In this document: in pieces, positions 35,291-46,560 of the stretch
How the letters are laid out: each line of letters opens with the position of its first letter
Numbering within the stretch: the stretch's first letter is position 1
NCBI GenBank assembly: GCA_023630585.1
Contig: CM042548.1
Span: 13,947,527-14,011,526, forward strand
From: Cranoglanis bouderius
Lineage: Eukaryota; Chordata; Actinopteri; Siluriformes; Cranoglanididae
Length of the DNA stretch: 64,000 bases
Direction: 5' to 3'
The notes under the pieces: generated by a model
Seen by the model: only the letters and a program-made list of their open reading frames with translations
The model's database searches: none
Told to the model about the DNA's origin: nothing
Position numbers and translations under genes: made by a program

Positions 35291-36816
35291 TTAAATAAAG
35301 GGTGTCATGTCATATGTTTACAGCTACTTTAGTTCAAGTTACTTCCTGTCTGTTACAGCAGCAATAAACACTCGTTCCTTCACCAGCCCTTCTTTTTTTC
35401 CCTCTCCTGAAGTTAACAAGACAGAAAGTGCAGCTTTCTTTCTTAAAAAAAATAAAAGGATAAACTACAAGACGGGACGGTTGCGTTTGTGATTTAGCTT
35501 AAAACAGCCTTTTACAAAAACCAACCCTGCTCAGATGTCAAGTTAATGGAGGCGGTGAATCGCAGCCAGACGAGTGCTCAGCAGTGTGAAACGTTAAACT
35601 ATTGTTAAACCACTGTATGCCACTCTGCTCCACTTACACGGGCGTGTTAACACGTCTGCCTCTTCACTTGTAGGCTTCACCTGCTCGACCGAGCGACGAG
35701 AAGAAGTCAGGGACGCCATTGCAATGAAAATGAATGAACGGGTGCCGATAATTAAATATAAATGTTATCATCATACTTCACTTTGTTATTGATGAATTTT
35801 CTAGAACAGCAGCTCTGAGTAGTGAGTAGTGCAGCTGCAAATCACAGGTTTATATGAATACTTTATTGTTTCTATAGTAACAGCACATTCACAGGGATAA
35901 CGCATGTAATCGTTGATGTATATGAGTGTGGTATGAGAGGAATAAAACGTTTCGGGACGTGCACACCCCAAAGTGTTTTATTCCTCTTATAGGACGGGAA
36001 AATGCCAATGCTAGCAAATTTATATTTATCAAAGAATAACACTTCAAACTTTTTATCCGTTTATAGTTACATGTAATGCTGTGGTAAGTATTTGATGCTC
36101 CTATATGATCAGAATAAAGAATAGCGTTCAAGTTTATTGAGTGATTAACTCTAGGTTCTATACTGTACTGCGTTTTTTAGTTAATCAGGTCGTCCTGAAA
36201 TAAAGCCGCAGTCTGATGGTCCGGACTCTAATCTTGGTTCATGGCTATTCCTGGCTTGTCATTGGAGAAGCTTTATGCTAATCCATCGCCGGTGTTAATG
36301 ATGCACCTGAGACAGACAGTGACGTTTCCACTGCTGACGTTTCCACGAGAGATGTTAACGCTATTTCCAGCCGAGTTTTCAGTGAAATGTTTCCTCCGGC
36401 AGTTTCTCATGTGCTCTGGCCTCGAGTGTGCACTCGCCATTAAAGGGTTAGCGGTCAGGGGTCAGCGCTGTCCCACCATGCCTCACACACTACAGGCCTT
36501 TTGTTGGGTCAGGGCGATGAGGCGTTCACACGGGAGTGGAATTTTCCAGAGCGCTTTGCTGAGAGCGTTTCACAAACAGTGCATTCAGTTTAATTATTTC
36601 AAACAGTCACATTTTTAGATTATCGGTCACCACGCAGGTCGCCTCTCCTCCAACGCATCACATCCGCGTGTCAGCATGGTCTCACATCCACGTCTAGTTT
36701 CATCTAACTGCATACATTCTGCTGTTAGATACTTTCTTTACATGAAGTACATTTCTGTAGAAAATAACAACTTTAAAACCTTTGTGTATACGTTTGCTTT
36801 GGTTCATTCAACATTC
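35291..36816. other. Gene-free stretch
   Basis: It contains family S MITE fragments (35325-35480 and 35860-35900) and a short inverted repeat around GAGGAATAAAAC / GTTTTATTCCTC (35935-35995). A 125-codon plus-strand open frame at 36241-36618 has no recognised domain and is not called as a gene. Confidence 0.6.
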
Positions 36817-37055
36817 AAGAAAGAAAGAAAGAAAGAAAGAAAGAAAAATGCAGAGCAAAAGAAAGAAAGACAGAAAGAAAGACCGAAAGAAAGAAAGAAA
36901 GACAGAAAGAAAGAAAGAAAAATGCAGAGCAAAAGAAAGAAAGACAGAAAGAAAGACCGAAAGAAAGAAAGAAAGAAAGAAAGACCGAAAGAAAGAAAGA
37001 AAGAAAAATGCAGAGCAAAAAAAAAGAAAGAACGAACGAAAGAAAGAACGAACGA

Positions 37056-37087
<32 letters not shown>

Positions 37088-37281
37088 CAGAAAGAAAGAA
37101 AGAAAAATGCAGAGCAAAAGAAAGAAAGACAGAAAGAAAGACCGAAAGAAAGAAAGAAAGACTGAAAGAAAAATGCAGAGCAAAAGAAAAAGAACGAAAG
37201 AAAGAAAGAAAGACAGAAAGAAAGGGCAGAGCAAAAGAAAGAAGGAAAGGGCAGAGCAAAAGAAAGAAGGAACGAAAGAAA
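36817..37281. repeat. (GAAA)n array with interspersed AATGCAGAGCAAAAG units
   Basis: A purine-rich GAAA/GACA/GAAC tetranucleotide array is punctuated at intervals of about 50-100 bases by the spacer AATGCAGAGCAAAAG or the shorter GGGCAGAGCAAAAG. The spacing suggests amplification of a longer unit. Lys/Glu/Arg-rich (plus) and Ser/Phe/Leu-rich (minus) open frames of 100-206 codons here are artefacts. Confidence 0.95.
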
Positions 37282-37637
37282 GTTCACATGTGAGTCGACT
37301 CTCACTATAAAGAGCCAGTTTAAGGAATCGTCACTATTTTCCGTCCAATCAGGAGACACAACGCGGCGAGTTTTTCCCAGATATCTATTCGCACTCGCAG
37401 TTCCTAAACTCCTTCCGTCCCGTTCCAATCCCTGCTGTGAACAGGAAATCTCTCCAGCGCGCGTTCCTCTGGGTTTAGTCGTTTATCTCAGGGGTCAAAG
37501 CATCTAATCGTCACCTTGAAGTTATTTTTAGTGTATTATCTGAGATGCCTGCTGGTTCTGATGATCTGTGATGTGGAGTGTTGGGAGATTTCTGTTGATT
37601 TAATTAGCATTAGTCTTTTTGAACGAGCTCTGCCGGG

Positions 37638-37765
37638 CCGTGACGTGAGCGGCGTCTCCGCCGGGCCTCAGACGTGAGCGGCGTCTCCGCCGGGCCTCAG
37701 ACGTGAGCGGCGTCTCCGCCGGGCCTCAGACGTGAGCGGCGTCTCCACCGGGCCTCAGACGTGAG
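37638..37765. repeat. CpG-rich 29-bp tandem repeat, about four copies
   Basis: The unit is GACGTGAGCGGCGTCTCCGC followed by CGGGCCTCA. The first three copies are almost identical and the last has CAC for CGC. It is a small CpG- and GC-rich island in AT-rich DNA and holds repeated GACGTGAG sites that resemble CREB/ATF half sites. Confidence 0.9.
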
Positions 37766-37866
37766 GATCCCTCAGTCACTAAGAAACGGAGGAGAGCTTC
37801 CTCAATGAGTCACCAATGTGGATCAGGATCTCAGTTCCAGCTGTGTGTGCACTTCTGATTAAAGCG

Positions 37867-37868
<2 letters not shown>

Positions 37869-37914
<46 letters not shown>
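37869..37914. repeat. (GT)n microsatellite
   Basis: Pure dinucleotide run of about 23 repeats. A poly-T run follows at 38107-38126. Confidence 0.95.
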
Positions 37915-37916
<2 letters not shown>

Positions 37917-38960
37917 ACAGCTGAACCCCATCAATCACAGCTTCGACTAGTGATCAGTTCAGACGATCGAACGTCCGAGCGTCCTTTTATACACAGCACA
38001 GATAAAACCTGCGTTTCATTACTTTTCATTTACACACGTTATCATCCAGTGAGCACCAAAGCAGCTCACAGCCTCAGTGTTTTTTATAGGAAATTTACAG
38101 GAAGCTTTTTTTTTTTTTTTTTTTTTAGACAAAGCAAACTTCCAAGACGTGAAAATTCTGAGAAATGAAAGAAAAGAAAGTTGAGTGATGAAAACAAACA
38201 AGGAGGACAAAGTGAGTCTCGTTAGTGAGCGAACAGGCCGAGGTTTACCACACACCGAATGGAAAATCGTTCCTAAAAACACGAACGTATGTATTTTCGG
38301 GGCGTCCAGCTTTAACCGTCAGAGTCACATCACACAAGCAAAGCTACAGCAAAGACAAACGCCTTCCTCATCACCAGAGCTCCATTAATCTTTATTTCAT
38401 CTGTATTACTGAGAGTAATAAATCTAATCTACACAGCAAGCTTTGCTAGTTGTTACGGTTACAGCGTGTGCCTCGCGTCAGACATGATTTGCTGACGTCA
38501 GCACAAAATGCTTCGACTGGACAGAGTGAAAGCAGAGTTTACACGTGAGCCATGTGGTTGATACGTTATGTTCAGACATGTTCTGACTACTCTGGTATAA
38601 AGCTGAATAATAGACACGAGGTCTTGAATAGACTTGTACAAATAAAACAACTCTGTATGAAGTACAGCTCCACGACTCAAACTGAATAAACGATGATGAA
38701 GAAGAAGAACAAAAAGGGGAAAAAAAACAGTAAAGCTGAATGCTGAGCTCAAAGACAATCTGCTGGCGCAACACGTCTCTTCATCTCCCGCTGCTGTTTA
38801 ATCTTCATTTTCTTTACAGGTCACGTGAGCCGAGGCAGAGACGCGATTAGATTTGGATCTCGGCATTAATCTTATCGAGGCTTTCAATTTGTCGCCATTT
38901 CAGGGGTGACGACCCGAACATGAATGAACCGCACGCTTCCATCTGCTCGCTGTGGCCCAA

Positions 38961-39006
<46 letters not shown>

Positions 39007-39571
39007 ATGGTCAATTAGCAGGTGTGAGGGGCAGCAGAGACTCTCGGTAAGCAGTCTTTCCATCTTAATTTACCACAAAAGGGTCAAACCACCAGTCAAA
39101 GACACGACACGGGTTTATATTAATGAGTAGTTCTAATACGTTATCGTTTCTATAGTAACAGCTCATTCACAGGGACTTGTACAGCTGACGCTCTACTAAC
39201 AACAAACAGATTAAAAAATGCTTATTTAGCATGTATGGAAGGAGACTCCAGTGTCAGAGGTGAGGTGAGGCTGGTGAGGGAACGACTGTTTATAGCTGCT
39301 ATAACGTAAATACGAGCAGGAAATAACTTCACAACATTAAATGTAACTAAAGAAAGAAAAGAAAAAATATCTCTCTCTGACGTATATAACTCTAATGCAC
39401 ACTCTCAGTTTTCCCGCTGGATACGAGACGGAGCGTCCGCCAGACCTGCGGTAGGGAATTCTGGGTGTACAGGAAGAGGAAGTCTCCCACACCGGTCATT
39501 TGCTCGTCTGCTTGCTGCTGGACGGTGGAGCTTTTCCACACCAGTCTATGCTCACCTGCTTTATATAGCCG

Positions 39572-39622
<51 letters not shown>

Positions 39623-40094
39623 CTGTCTACATGCAACACTTCAGCCACAGATAAATATAATCTTACCCTAAAAAAATATATTTTTTTTTTTAAAGAAATA
39701 GAGAGGAATGTTACAGCCACTGAGCTAAAAAAGCACTGGAGACATACCGGTGCTTTATGCAGATGATTTTGTCCAGACGTAAAGACAGAAAAGGTTAAAA
39801 GAAAGAAAAACTCTGTGATTCGAGTGTCAAATTGAAAAATAGTGGCTTGGTTAATGCTCTGGGGGGCATTTAATTATTTCTCCTGGCATGATTTGGATTC
39901 ACTGGTCCCCTTAGAGTGAAGGATCCCTTCAGTAAAGGAAAGAGAGATTTTCCAGTTATGTAAATCCAATTAATATAAAACAACAGCCCAAGAGCGTATT
40001 CTCCATCATCTGAAACTAATTATAGCAGAAATAAAAATGAGGGCCGAGTATATCTGTTTCTGCAACACGGTAAACTACAGTTTACAGTATACAG
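37915..40094. other. Gene-free stretch, partly non-repetitive
   Basis: Contains (CT)n 38962-39004, a family S segment 39140-39305 in the opposite orientation, and (CA)n 39574-39620. The stretches 38770-38935 and 39835-40060 are non-repetitive and are listed under findings as possible conserved elements. No coding sequence. Confidence 0.6.
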
Positions 40095-40545
40095 TTGTGG
40101 AACATGCAGGAAACAGGTTATAACTGCATTATAGCAGCTATAAACAGTCGTTCCCTCACCAGCCTCGCTTTTTTTCTCGCCAAGTTAGTAAGACCAAAAA
40201 AAAAAACACAGCTTGTCACGTTACCTAGAAACTGCACAGAAGCATAAACTCCTCTGTCCTGAAGCACAGAGCTTTACCCGCTTTACAGCTTTACCTCTGA
40301 CTGTTCAAAGCCCTGACACTGGAGACTCCTTCCGTAAATGTTAAATAAACACATTTCTCCTTACCGATTACACACATTTCTTTTTTTCATGTTGCTTATG
40401 TGGAGCGCTGTTACTATAGAAACGATAACGAGCGCATTACTACAAAACTTTCACTTTACGCCGCACTACAGTCAGAGTTGCTGTTATAGAAAACTAATTG
40501 ACACCTTCTGACCAATCAGAAGCCGGGATACAGCAGCGCTGTGGT
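40095..40545. mobile_element. MITE family S, longest copy
   Basis: Begins GTTATAACTGCATTATAGCA and ends near CACCTTCTGACCAATCAGAA with TACAGCAGCGCTGTGGTG. Internal landmarks are CTTGTCACGTTACC, CACTGGAGACTCCTTCC and ACTATAGAAACGATAAC. Copies or fragments recur at 7703-7770, 8277-8575, 14690-14812, 39140-39305, 48310-48572, 52400-52505 and 62455-62525. It has no coding capacity, so it is probably a non-autonomous DNA transposon. Confidence 0.75.
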
Positions 40546-42973
40546 GTGAGAGATTTGGGATAAAAATAGTGCAGGTCTTGTCGTTTATGTTCTCACAAGG
40601 AAAGTCTTTAAGAAATAGCTCTGTAATGGCACGTGTGGTTTAAAAAAAAAAAAGTTATTTTAAAAACAACATCCTAAGAAAAGAAAAAGGTTTAAACATT
40701 CGGTCTGGGGCCACGTCCTCGGATCTAAATTTGCTTAAACTTCTGAAGAAGATTTGAATAAAGTTCAACAGCCTAAAATGTGAGCGTCAAGTAGCAACTT
40801 TGACTCCACAAATCAGCACATAAACACAACTTCCTGCAGAAACACCACTTCTGTGAGACATAAAACAACGATAAATAACCTGTGTGTCACTTCTGCACGG
40901 TCATTAAGTGAGCGCTGTTTTGTTCCCAGGACGGATCTGTTGATGCCTAACGGCATGTCTGGGCCTCGCTCCTGCAGCCGCCGTGTGTTTGTTCTGTCTC
41001 CTGCTCTACGATACACTTCCAGGGGTCTTTGTGTTATATTGCTGAACCTGACACCGCACCCTGCCATTAGAGAACCTCCCAAACATCACACGGCTCCGCT
41101 TAAACACCACTGCAATGCCGGAGAGACAGCAGGGGGAGGAGGAGGAGGAAAGGGATTAGTCTTATCCCTGCCTGGTGGAGATGATATTTAACACCGCTCA
41201 CATTTCTATACTCCAGTGACCTTGAGATATTAAAGGGTACTTTCATACAAAGCCTCACTGACTGTTCAGGACTGATGTGTGACATGTGAATGAATTAAAA
41301 AGATTGATTCGTTCAACTTCACTGTCTAACACGGTGCACATTTTAGCACTACATTACACCTTTTAAGTCATTTCTAGACTTTTTAGGCTTGTTAAGTAGA
41401 CTAAAAAAATATACACAGTCTGTATTTATTTTATCATAAAATATTGTTTTACAAAAGCACACAAACAGTCAAAATCTGAGTATGCAAAGCTGAAAAAGTA
41501 CAGAAGCCCATTTCTGTCAGGTAGGAAAAAAGAATTTATAATATATATTTTTCTTTTTTGGCAGCAGGAATATTTAGAAATTTTGCCACAAATTATCACA
41601 AATATCTTAATGTTTAACACAAATAACTTAGTATCTCAGAATTCTCAAACATAAGTCAGAACTGTTAGAGGAATCAGAATTCTGAGATAATAAGTCATAC
41701 TTTTGAGATAAGTCAGAATTTTCAAAATATCAAAATTATGAGATGTCAAACTTGAGATAGGTCAGAAAAGTCACTTCTGAGATAAGTGTGATTTTTAAAA
41801 ATTGTAAGATAAAAAAATTTCTGATTTATTAAAAAAAAAAAAAGTCAGGATTCTGAGATGACCTCAGACTTTTTAGATAATGTGTCAAAATTGTGAGATA
41901 AGCCAGAATTCTGAGATAAAAAGTCAAACTTGAGATAAGTCCGAAAAATCATACTTTTGAGATAAGTGAAAATTTTGAAAATAAGTCAAATTCTTGTAGA
42001 AGTCAGGATTCTGATATATAGTCAGATTTTGGTGAAAACTGTGAGACAATAAGTCAGATATTTGAAATAAGTTACAATTTAAACATGCAATTATTTTTCT
42101 TTTCTATCTGGCAGAAATATGTGCCTTTTATCAGAAACCACAAACCAACAGCATTTGAAAAACATTACGGTCATTTCAACACTAAAGAGAAGAAAGCAGC
42201 ATCACAACATTAATGATATAGTAAAAGAACAAAAAATATTAGAAATAAACCTTTATCATTCAACAAGCCAGTAATAAAATGTAAAAATCATAAGTAGAAA
42301 AGTGTGAGTATTCATTTGCTCGCAGAAACAGCTAGGAAACTGTAAAAAAAAATAAATAAATAAATAAATAAAAATCATCACAAAACATTCATTTTATTTA
42401 TTGTTTTTATAAGAATCAACCTGAACGAATCGGTGAGTAAAAGAGTCGAATCAGTCATTTACTGTATCGAACTAACGAATCGGATCAGTAAAAACAGAGC
42501 TGGTTTTTGAACTCAAGTTTCGGTGGGGGGAAAAAAAAGTTAGAATCTTTAATAAGAGGGTTTGTGGGGGACGCGCGCACACGCACGCGCATCCGCATGC
42601 ACACACAGACACGCGTGCGCGCTCGCAATGGTAACAAAGCACTGCACGCAAACACTAACCAGATTAGTCTTTAAGAAAAAAAAAAACTAGTCGATTTAAT
42701 ACCAATTCATTCGGTTTATTTCGTTTATACGATGCTCAGAGTTCTGCCTGTTAAATCACTGAAGTATAAAATAAAACTAAATAAGATAATTATCACTGAC
42801 AAAGTCAAATCACGCGCGTGTTGTTTTTGTTTTTGTTTTTAAAAATGGTGACCACAAAAAAAAAAAAAAAAAAAAACTGGATAAACTTCAGCACGTGTCC
42901 AAAACGTTTCAATTTCAGATCGGTTTTAATCCCAACAGCTTCACTTGGAGAAATAACCCATAACTTTACTCAC
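40546..42973. other. Gene-free stretch
   Basis: 41630-42080 is a loose tandem array of GAGATAAGTCAGAATTCTG-like units. (AAAT)n lies at 42347-42371 and an alternating purine-pyrimidine CGCGCACACG run at 42571-42620. No coding sequence is recognised. Confidence 0.6.
41630..42080. repeat. Degenerate GAGATAAGTCAGAATT-type tandem repeat
   Basis: Units of about 14-25 bases built on GAGATAAGTCAGAAT and TCAAACTTGAGATA repeat with many substitutions. AT-rich and non-coding. Confidence 0.75.
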
Positions 42974-43180
42974 CGAATCCTACCACAGCTCCGGTGTGAG
43001 GGGGAAAACAGAATCTCATTAATCTCCTGTTTATTCTCCTGAGAACATCAGCTCCACCTCAGACCATCACTCCAGAGCTCAGCAATATCTCCTTAAAGCG
43101 TGTGAAGTTTCTCTCATTTCTCTTAGCAGGATTAAACACATAGCACGAGCCCGAGCGCACACACACACTACCACTACCAC
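42974..43180 (-). other. Candidate non-coding first exon and promoter of TIAM2 (B)
   Basis: The minus strand shows a donor GGATTCG|GTGAGTAAAG with exon edge at 42974. Upstream lies a more GC-rich stretch and, at 43198-43205, a GC box (GGGCGGAG on the minus strand). This is what a TATA-less promoter for an upstream TIAM2 first exon could look like, 23 kb before the start exon. It competes with candidate A; both could be alternative first exons. Unproven. Confidence 0.3.
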
Positions 43181-43316
43181 GCGCTGGATAGACCCGACTC
43201 CGCCCACAAATGATGGACAGCTCCATCAGCCAATCAGAATGAAGTATTCTCAGCGTTTATTAGCGTATGAGTAAAGAAAAGACAAGTAAGGACAAGGCGC
43301 TTGTCAAAGTCAGTGT

Positions 43317-43319
<3 letters not shown>

Positions 43320-43396
<77 letters not shown>
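43320..43396. repeat. (AT)n microsatellite, about 38 repeats
   Basis: A pure TA run, perfectly self-complementary and able to form a hairpin or cruciform. It lies 115 bases beyond the GC box of candidate promoter B. Confidence 0.97.
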
Positions 43397-43400
<4 letters not shown>

Positions 43401-45919
43401 ATCTGATATTTTTAGAAATATGTAAATACCCCTGAAGTGTGACGTTTAATCCAATTAAATCCAAGTCTGATTAAACAGGTTGATTTTTTGGATCAGATTT
43501 ACGTACCAAGACAGCAGCAAAGGGTCACATTTTTAAATTTTTTTCTCAAATCTGACACAGAAAGCGATACATACTAGCGATACAAACTATGAGATGATGA
43601 TGATGATGAGGTATGCAGAAATGTAGCCACAGAACCTATATGTTAAGCTAAATAGCTATCAGAACTAAAGTTAAGCCGGATTTACGTTGTACGATTTTCG
43701 GCCATCGCGGACAAAAATCACACCTCGTAAAAGATCTGCTGATTTAGTGCCGCTGTCATCAAAGATGGCCGACGACAAAGTTGCGTCAGCGTGAGAAAAA
43801 TCTCAGCGTGAGCGCTGGTAAGACGCTCGTCTAAAGTCCACTAATAGGAGGACGGGATAGCTACAAATACGGTAGCGGCAATGGCGAAACATATACAAGA
43901 CATACTAATGGACAAAAAAAATCTCCTTATTATTACCTCAAGCTAACTCCAAAGACTGTTTGAGCTGATTTCCGAATCACGCTGATTGATCGTACGTAGT
44001 ATTTTCTTTAGTCGCAGGTCTTTCATCAGAGGATCTTCATCATACAGTATAATCTGATGTTTATAACACACTTTATATCGCACACACTGTTATAGAATGA
44101 GAAATCGTGCAGCGCTCAGATCGCAAAAAAAAACGGCGTAAGTCCTGAACAAAACTGTTGTGATTATTATGGCATGTCTTGGCTACCGTTAAGCTATTGA
44201 ACAATAATTTGCATATTTATGCATATTCATAATCATGGTATTTTAATGAGTATAAAAGGTGTAGAGATATTCGTAGTCTATTTTATTATTTAATATTCAG
44301 TCTGTACAGAATTTCGCAGAGTTTTTTGTGATTGTTGTGGCCAAAAATGCTTGATTTTGCTGTGACTATTTTTTTCAAAATTTGTGAGTTTTTGTGCTTT
44401 TTTTTCCAGAAAACTACTCGAATTGGTGAAATCGCAATCGCACAAAATTGTTTCGCACGTTCTTTCACAGTGATGTTTGTTGGTAAATGAGACCTTTTAG
44501 CTGTACTCTTGCTCGACGCACATGAATCAAAGAGCTTTGGCTGAATGCGCGTTGTGATGGCGTCACATGACACGTCTTGGCCCAAATCTGCACTAATTTT
44601 GAACTATTGTAAGCTCCTCCGTGTATTGCACAAAATCCTGGAGGGACTGAATATATAGATTGATTTAAGTGGTATAAAATGACAACATGCACCCTATTCA
44701 TTACATAGTGCACTATTTTGGTAGTTTTTTCCACGAAGTAGCCATTTTAGAAAACATAGCGTACAATAACTAACGCTCTCTTGTACAGTAAAAGGTACCG
44801 AATACCCATAATGCATTTTTTGCAATTGTTTAAATCTGTGGATTTTTTTCCTCGGGTAAGTGTGCACAGCTTGTTAGTGACCACAAGAAAAAAAAATTGC
44901 TAGGAGAAGACAGCTAGCATTGATGAGTATAGGAACAATCATTACACTTGGTGTGTGTGTGTTGGGGTGTGACATTCACCCTGCAGGGTCTTTGGTCTAT
45001 TGTAAAGCCCTGTCCTGTCTGGCAGCTCCGGGGGCGGCCACTGGGCCGGTATCCAATTATGTGCAATCGACTTTGAATGACATCCTGCCCACTTCATCGT
45101 CAATCCCGAGACGACGCAGCCGTGACGAGAAGACACGCAGAACGTGTTCAGGACATGTGTCGCTTCACTTAGCACACGACTACGGTGCGTGTTCACTCGC
45201 TGATTAACAATCGTAAAAATAAATAAATAAATAAATGTCCTGCTCTAATGAGCATCACAGTGTGTGTCATGAGCTACTGACATTTAATATGCTTTAACAG
45301 GCATGAAAATTGGGTCGTCATAGCAATTGCGTCATGTGACAGGCGGATTGAGGATATGATTGTTATGCACCGTGGCTTGCTTTCTTTTTTAACCACACAA
45401 TCCAACCATTACCACCACAACACAATACTTTCTCAACTCCTGTAATTGGCATGCTAATTTACTGTGATAAAATACAAACGGCTTGGGAGTACTGTCTCTG
45501 TCTCTGTGTGTGTGTGCGTGTAATGTGAAATAAAAGCCTTCTAATTTCACACTTCTCTTCTTCTGTTTCTCCAGACCCACACCATGCCTCTGCATTGATG
45601 GCTGGTAATGAACATGAACGGAGGTGAATTAATTCTAATAAACATTTCTCCTGACGTGTTTCTGAATTAAAGGAAACGTGTCTTCAAGAAAAACCTAACA
45701 TTCTCCCGATGTTAACGTGGCTAATGAAAAATCGATGGTGGTAACAGTAGAAGAAGCCAAAGGGGGAAAAAAAGAAACCCTCCTGCTATAGACAAGTCTA
45801 AAAAAAACAAAAAAAACCCACGGATGTAAAAGATCATGAGCATGGAAACAGAACTCATTTTCAGCAAGAGCTTTATCCTGGTCGTGGTGGATCCCAAGAA
45901 AGCTGGGCATGAGAAGGGA
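43397..45919. other. Intergenic stretch
   Basis: Contains family Q copy 2 (44298-44649), an (AAAT)n run at 45217-45236, and about 45000-45200, which is non-repetitive and relatively GC-rich. No coding sequence is recognised. Confidence 0.6.
44298..44649. mobile_element. Short inverted-repeat element (family Q), copy 2
   Basis: The ends are TTCAGTCTGTACAGAATTT and the complement of TTCAGTCCCTCCAGGATTTT, flanked on both sides by TA, which would fit a TA target duplication. The interior matches copy 1 at 34830-35230, but this copy is about 50 bases shorter. Confidence 0.8.

Positions 45920-45965
<46 letters not shown>
45920..45965. repeat. (CA)n microsatellite
   Basis: About 23 pure CA repeats, directly beside a SINE-like segment. 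Confidence 0.95.
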
Positions 45966-45967
<2 letters not shown>

Positions 45968-45969
45968 TC

Positions 45970-46130
45970 ATACCTAGGGGTAAAATTTTTGTAACCAATC
46001 CACCTCCTGGGATGGTTCTGGGAGGTCACAGGAAGCCGGAGAACCCAGAGGGAACCCACAAAGACAACGTGAAACTCCACATAGACAGTAACCCGAGGTC
46101 AGGATGGAACCATGGAACCCTGGAGCTGCT
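45970..46130. mobile_element. Fragment of a widespread teleost dispersed repeat (SINE/LINE tail type)
   Basis: It carries CCAATCCACCTCCTGG, GGAAGCCGGAGAACCCAGAG, GGAACCCACAAAGACAACG and CAAACTCCACA-like sequence, then CCTGGAGCTG. From memory this pattern recurs across teleost genomes. The family name is not certain. Confidence 0.6.
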
Positions 46131-46329
46131 TTTCTCTACATGTTCACATTCCTTAAAGAATTTAAACACCTTTCAACTTCAGTTTCAGTCTAAATCTCGG
46201 TCAATATCCATAAACAGAAAGATGTCAAAATCCAAAGAAAGCATATATTTAAAAAACAAAACAAAACAAAAAAACTTCCACACTGAGGAACAAAGCGTCT
46301 CAGTCCCATGATCGTATATTCCTCCATCG

Positions 46330-46560
46330 TTCTTATATAAACGCCACGTGGGCTTCCAGGGGGCACAACAGAAAAGCGTTCGTTCTATCGTCAGGAGAGC
46401 GCAAGTTAAAATCCTGACGATCTGGGTGGGAGGGGCATGCTCTCCCCTGTCGATCACAGAGACAATAGGCAAACCATAAGTGTCTCAGAGCTCGTGTATG
46501 CGGAAGAGGGCGGATAGCACTTTCCTCCGAGTGTGTTACTCGGGTATGAGGAGAAGCTCG
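46330..46560. mobile_element. Possible tRNA-derived SINE-like segment
   Basis: A stretch with GGAGAGCGCAAGTTAAAATCC, vaguely like a degenerate tRNA B box, then GATCTGGGTGGGAGGGGCATG and CTCCCCTGTCGATCACAGAG. Recognised only as similar to dispersed fish repeats; family unknown. Confidence 0.35.

Noticed and set aside
36241..36618. 125-codon plus-strand open frame
   Set aside because: No recognisable domain, no supporting splice structure, and length possible by chance in this amount of DNA.
36676..37428. Several 100-206 codon open frames on both strands
   Set aside because: Artefacts of the GAAA array, which lacks stops in most frames.
46380..46410. Possible functional tRNA gene
   Set aside because: Only a weak B-box-like stretch; no cloverleaf can be drawn, so at most a SINE remnant.
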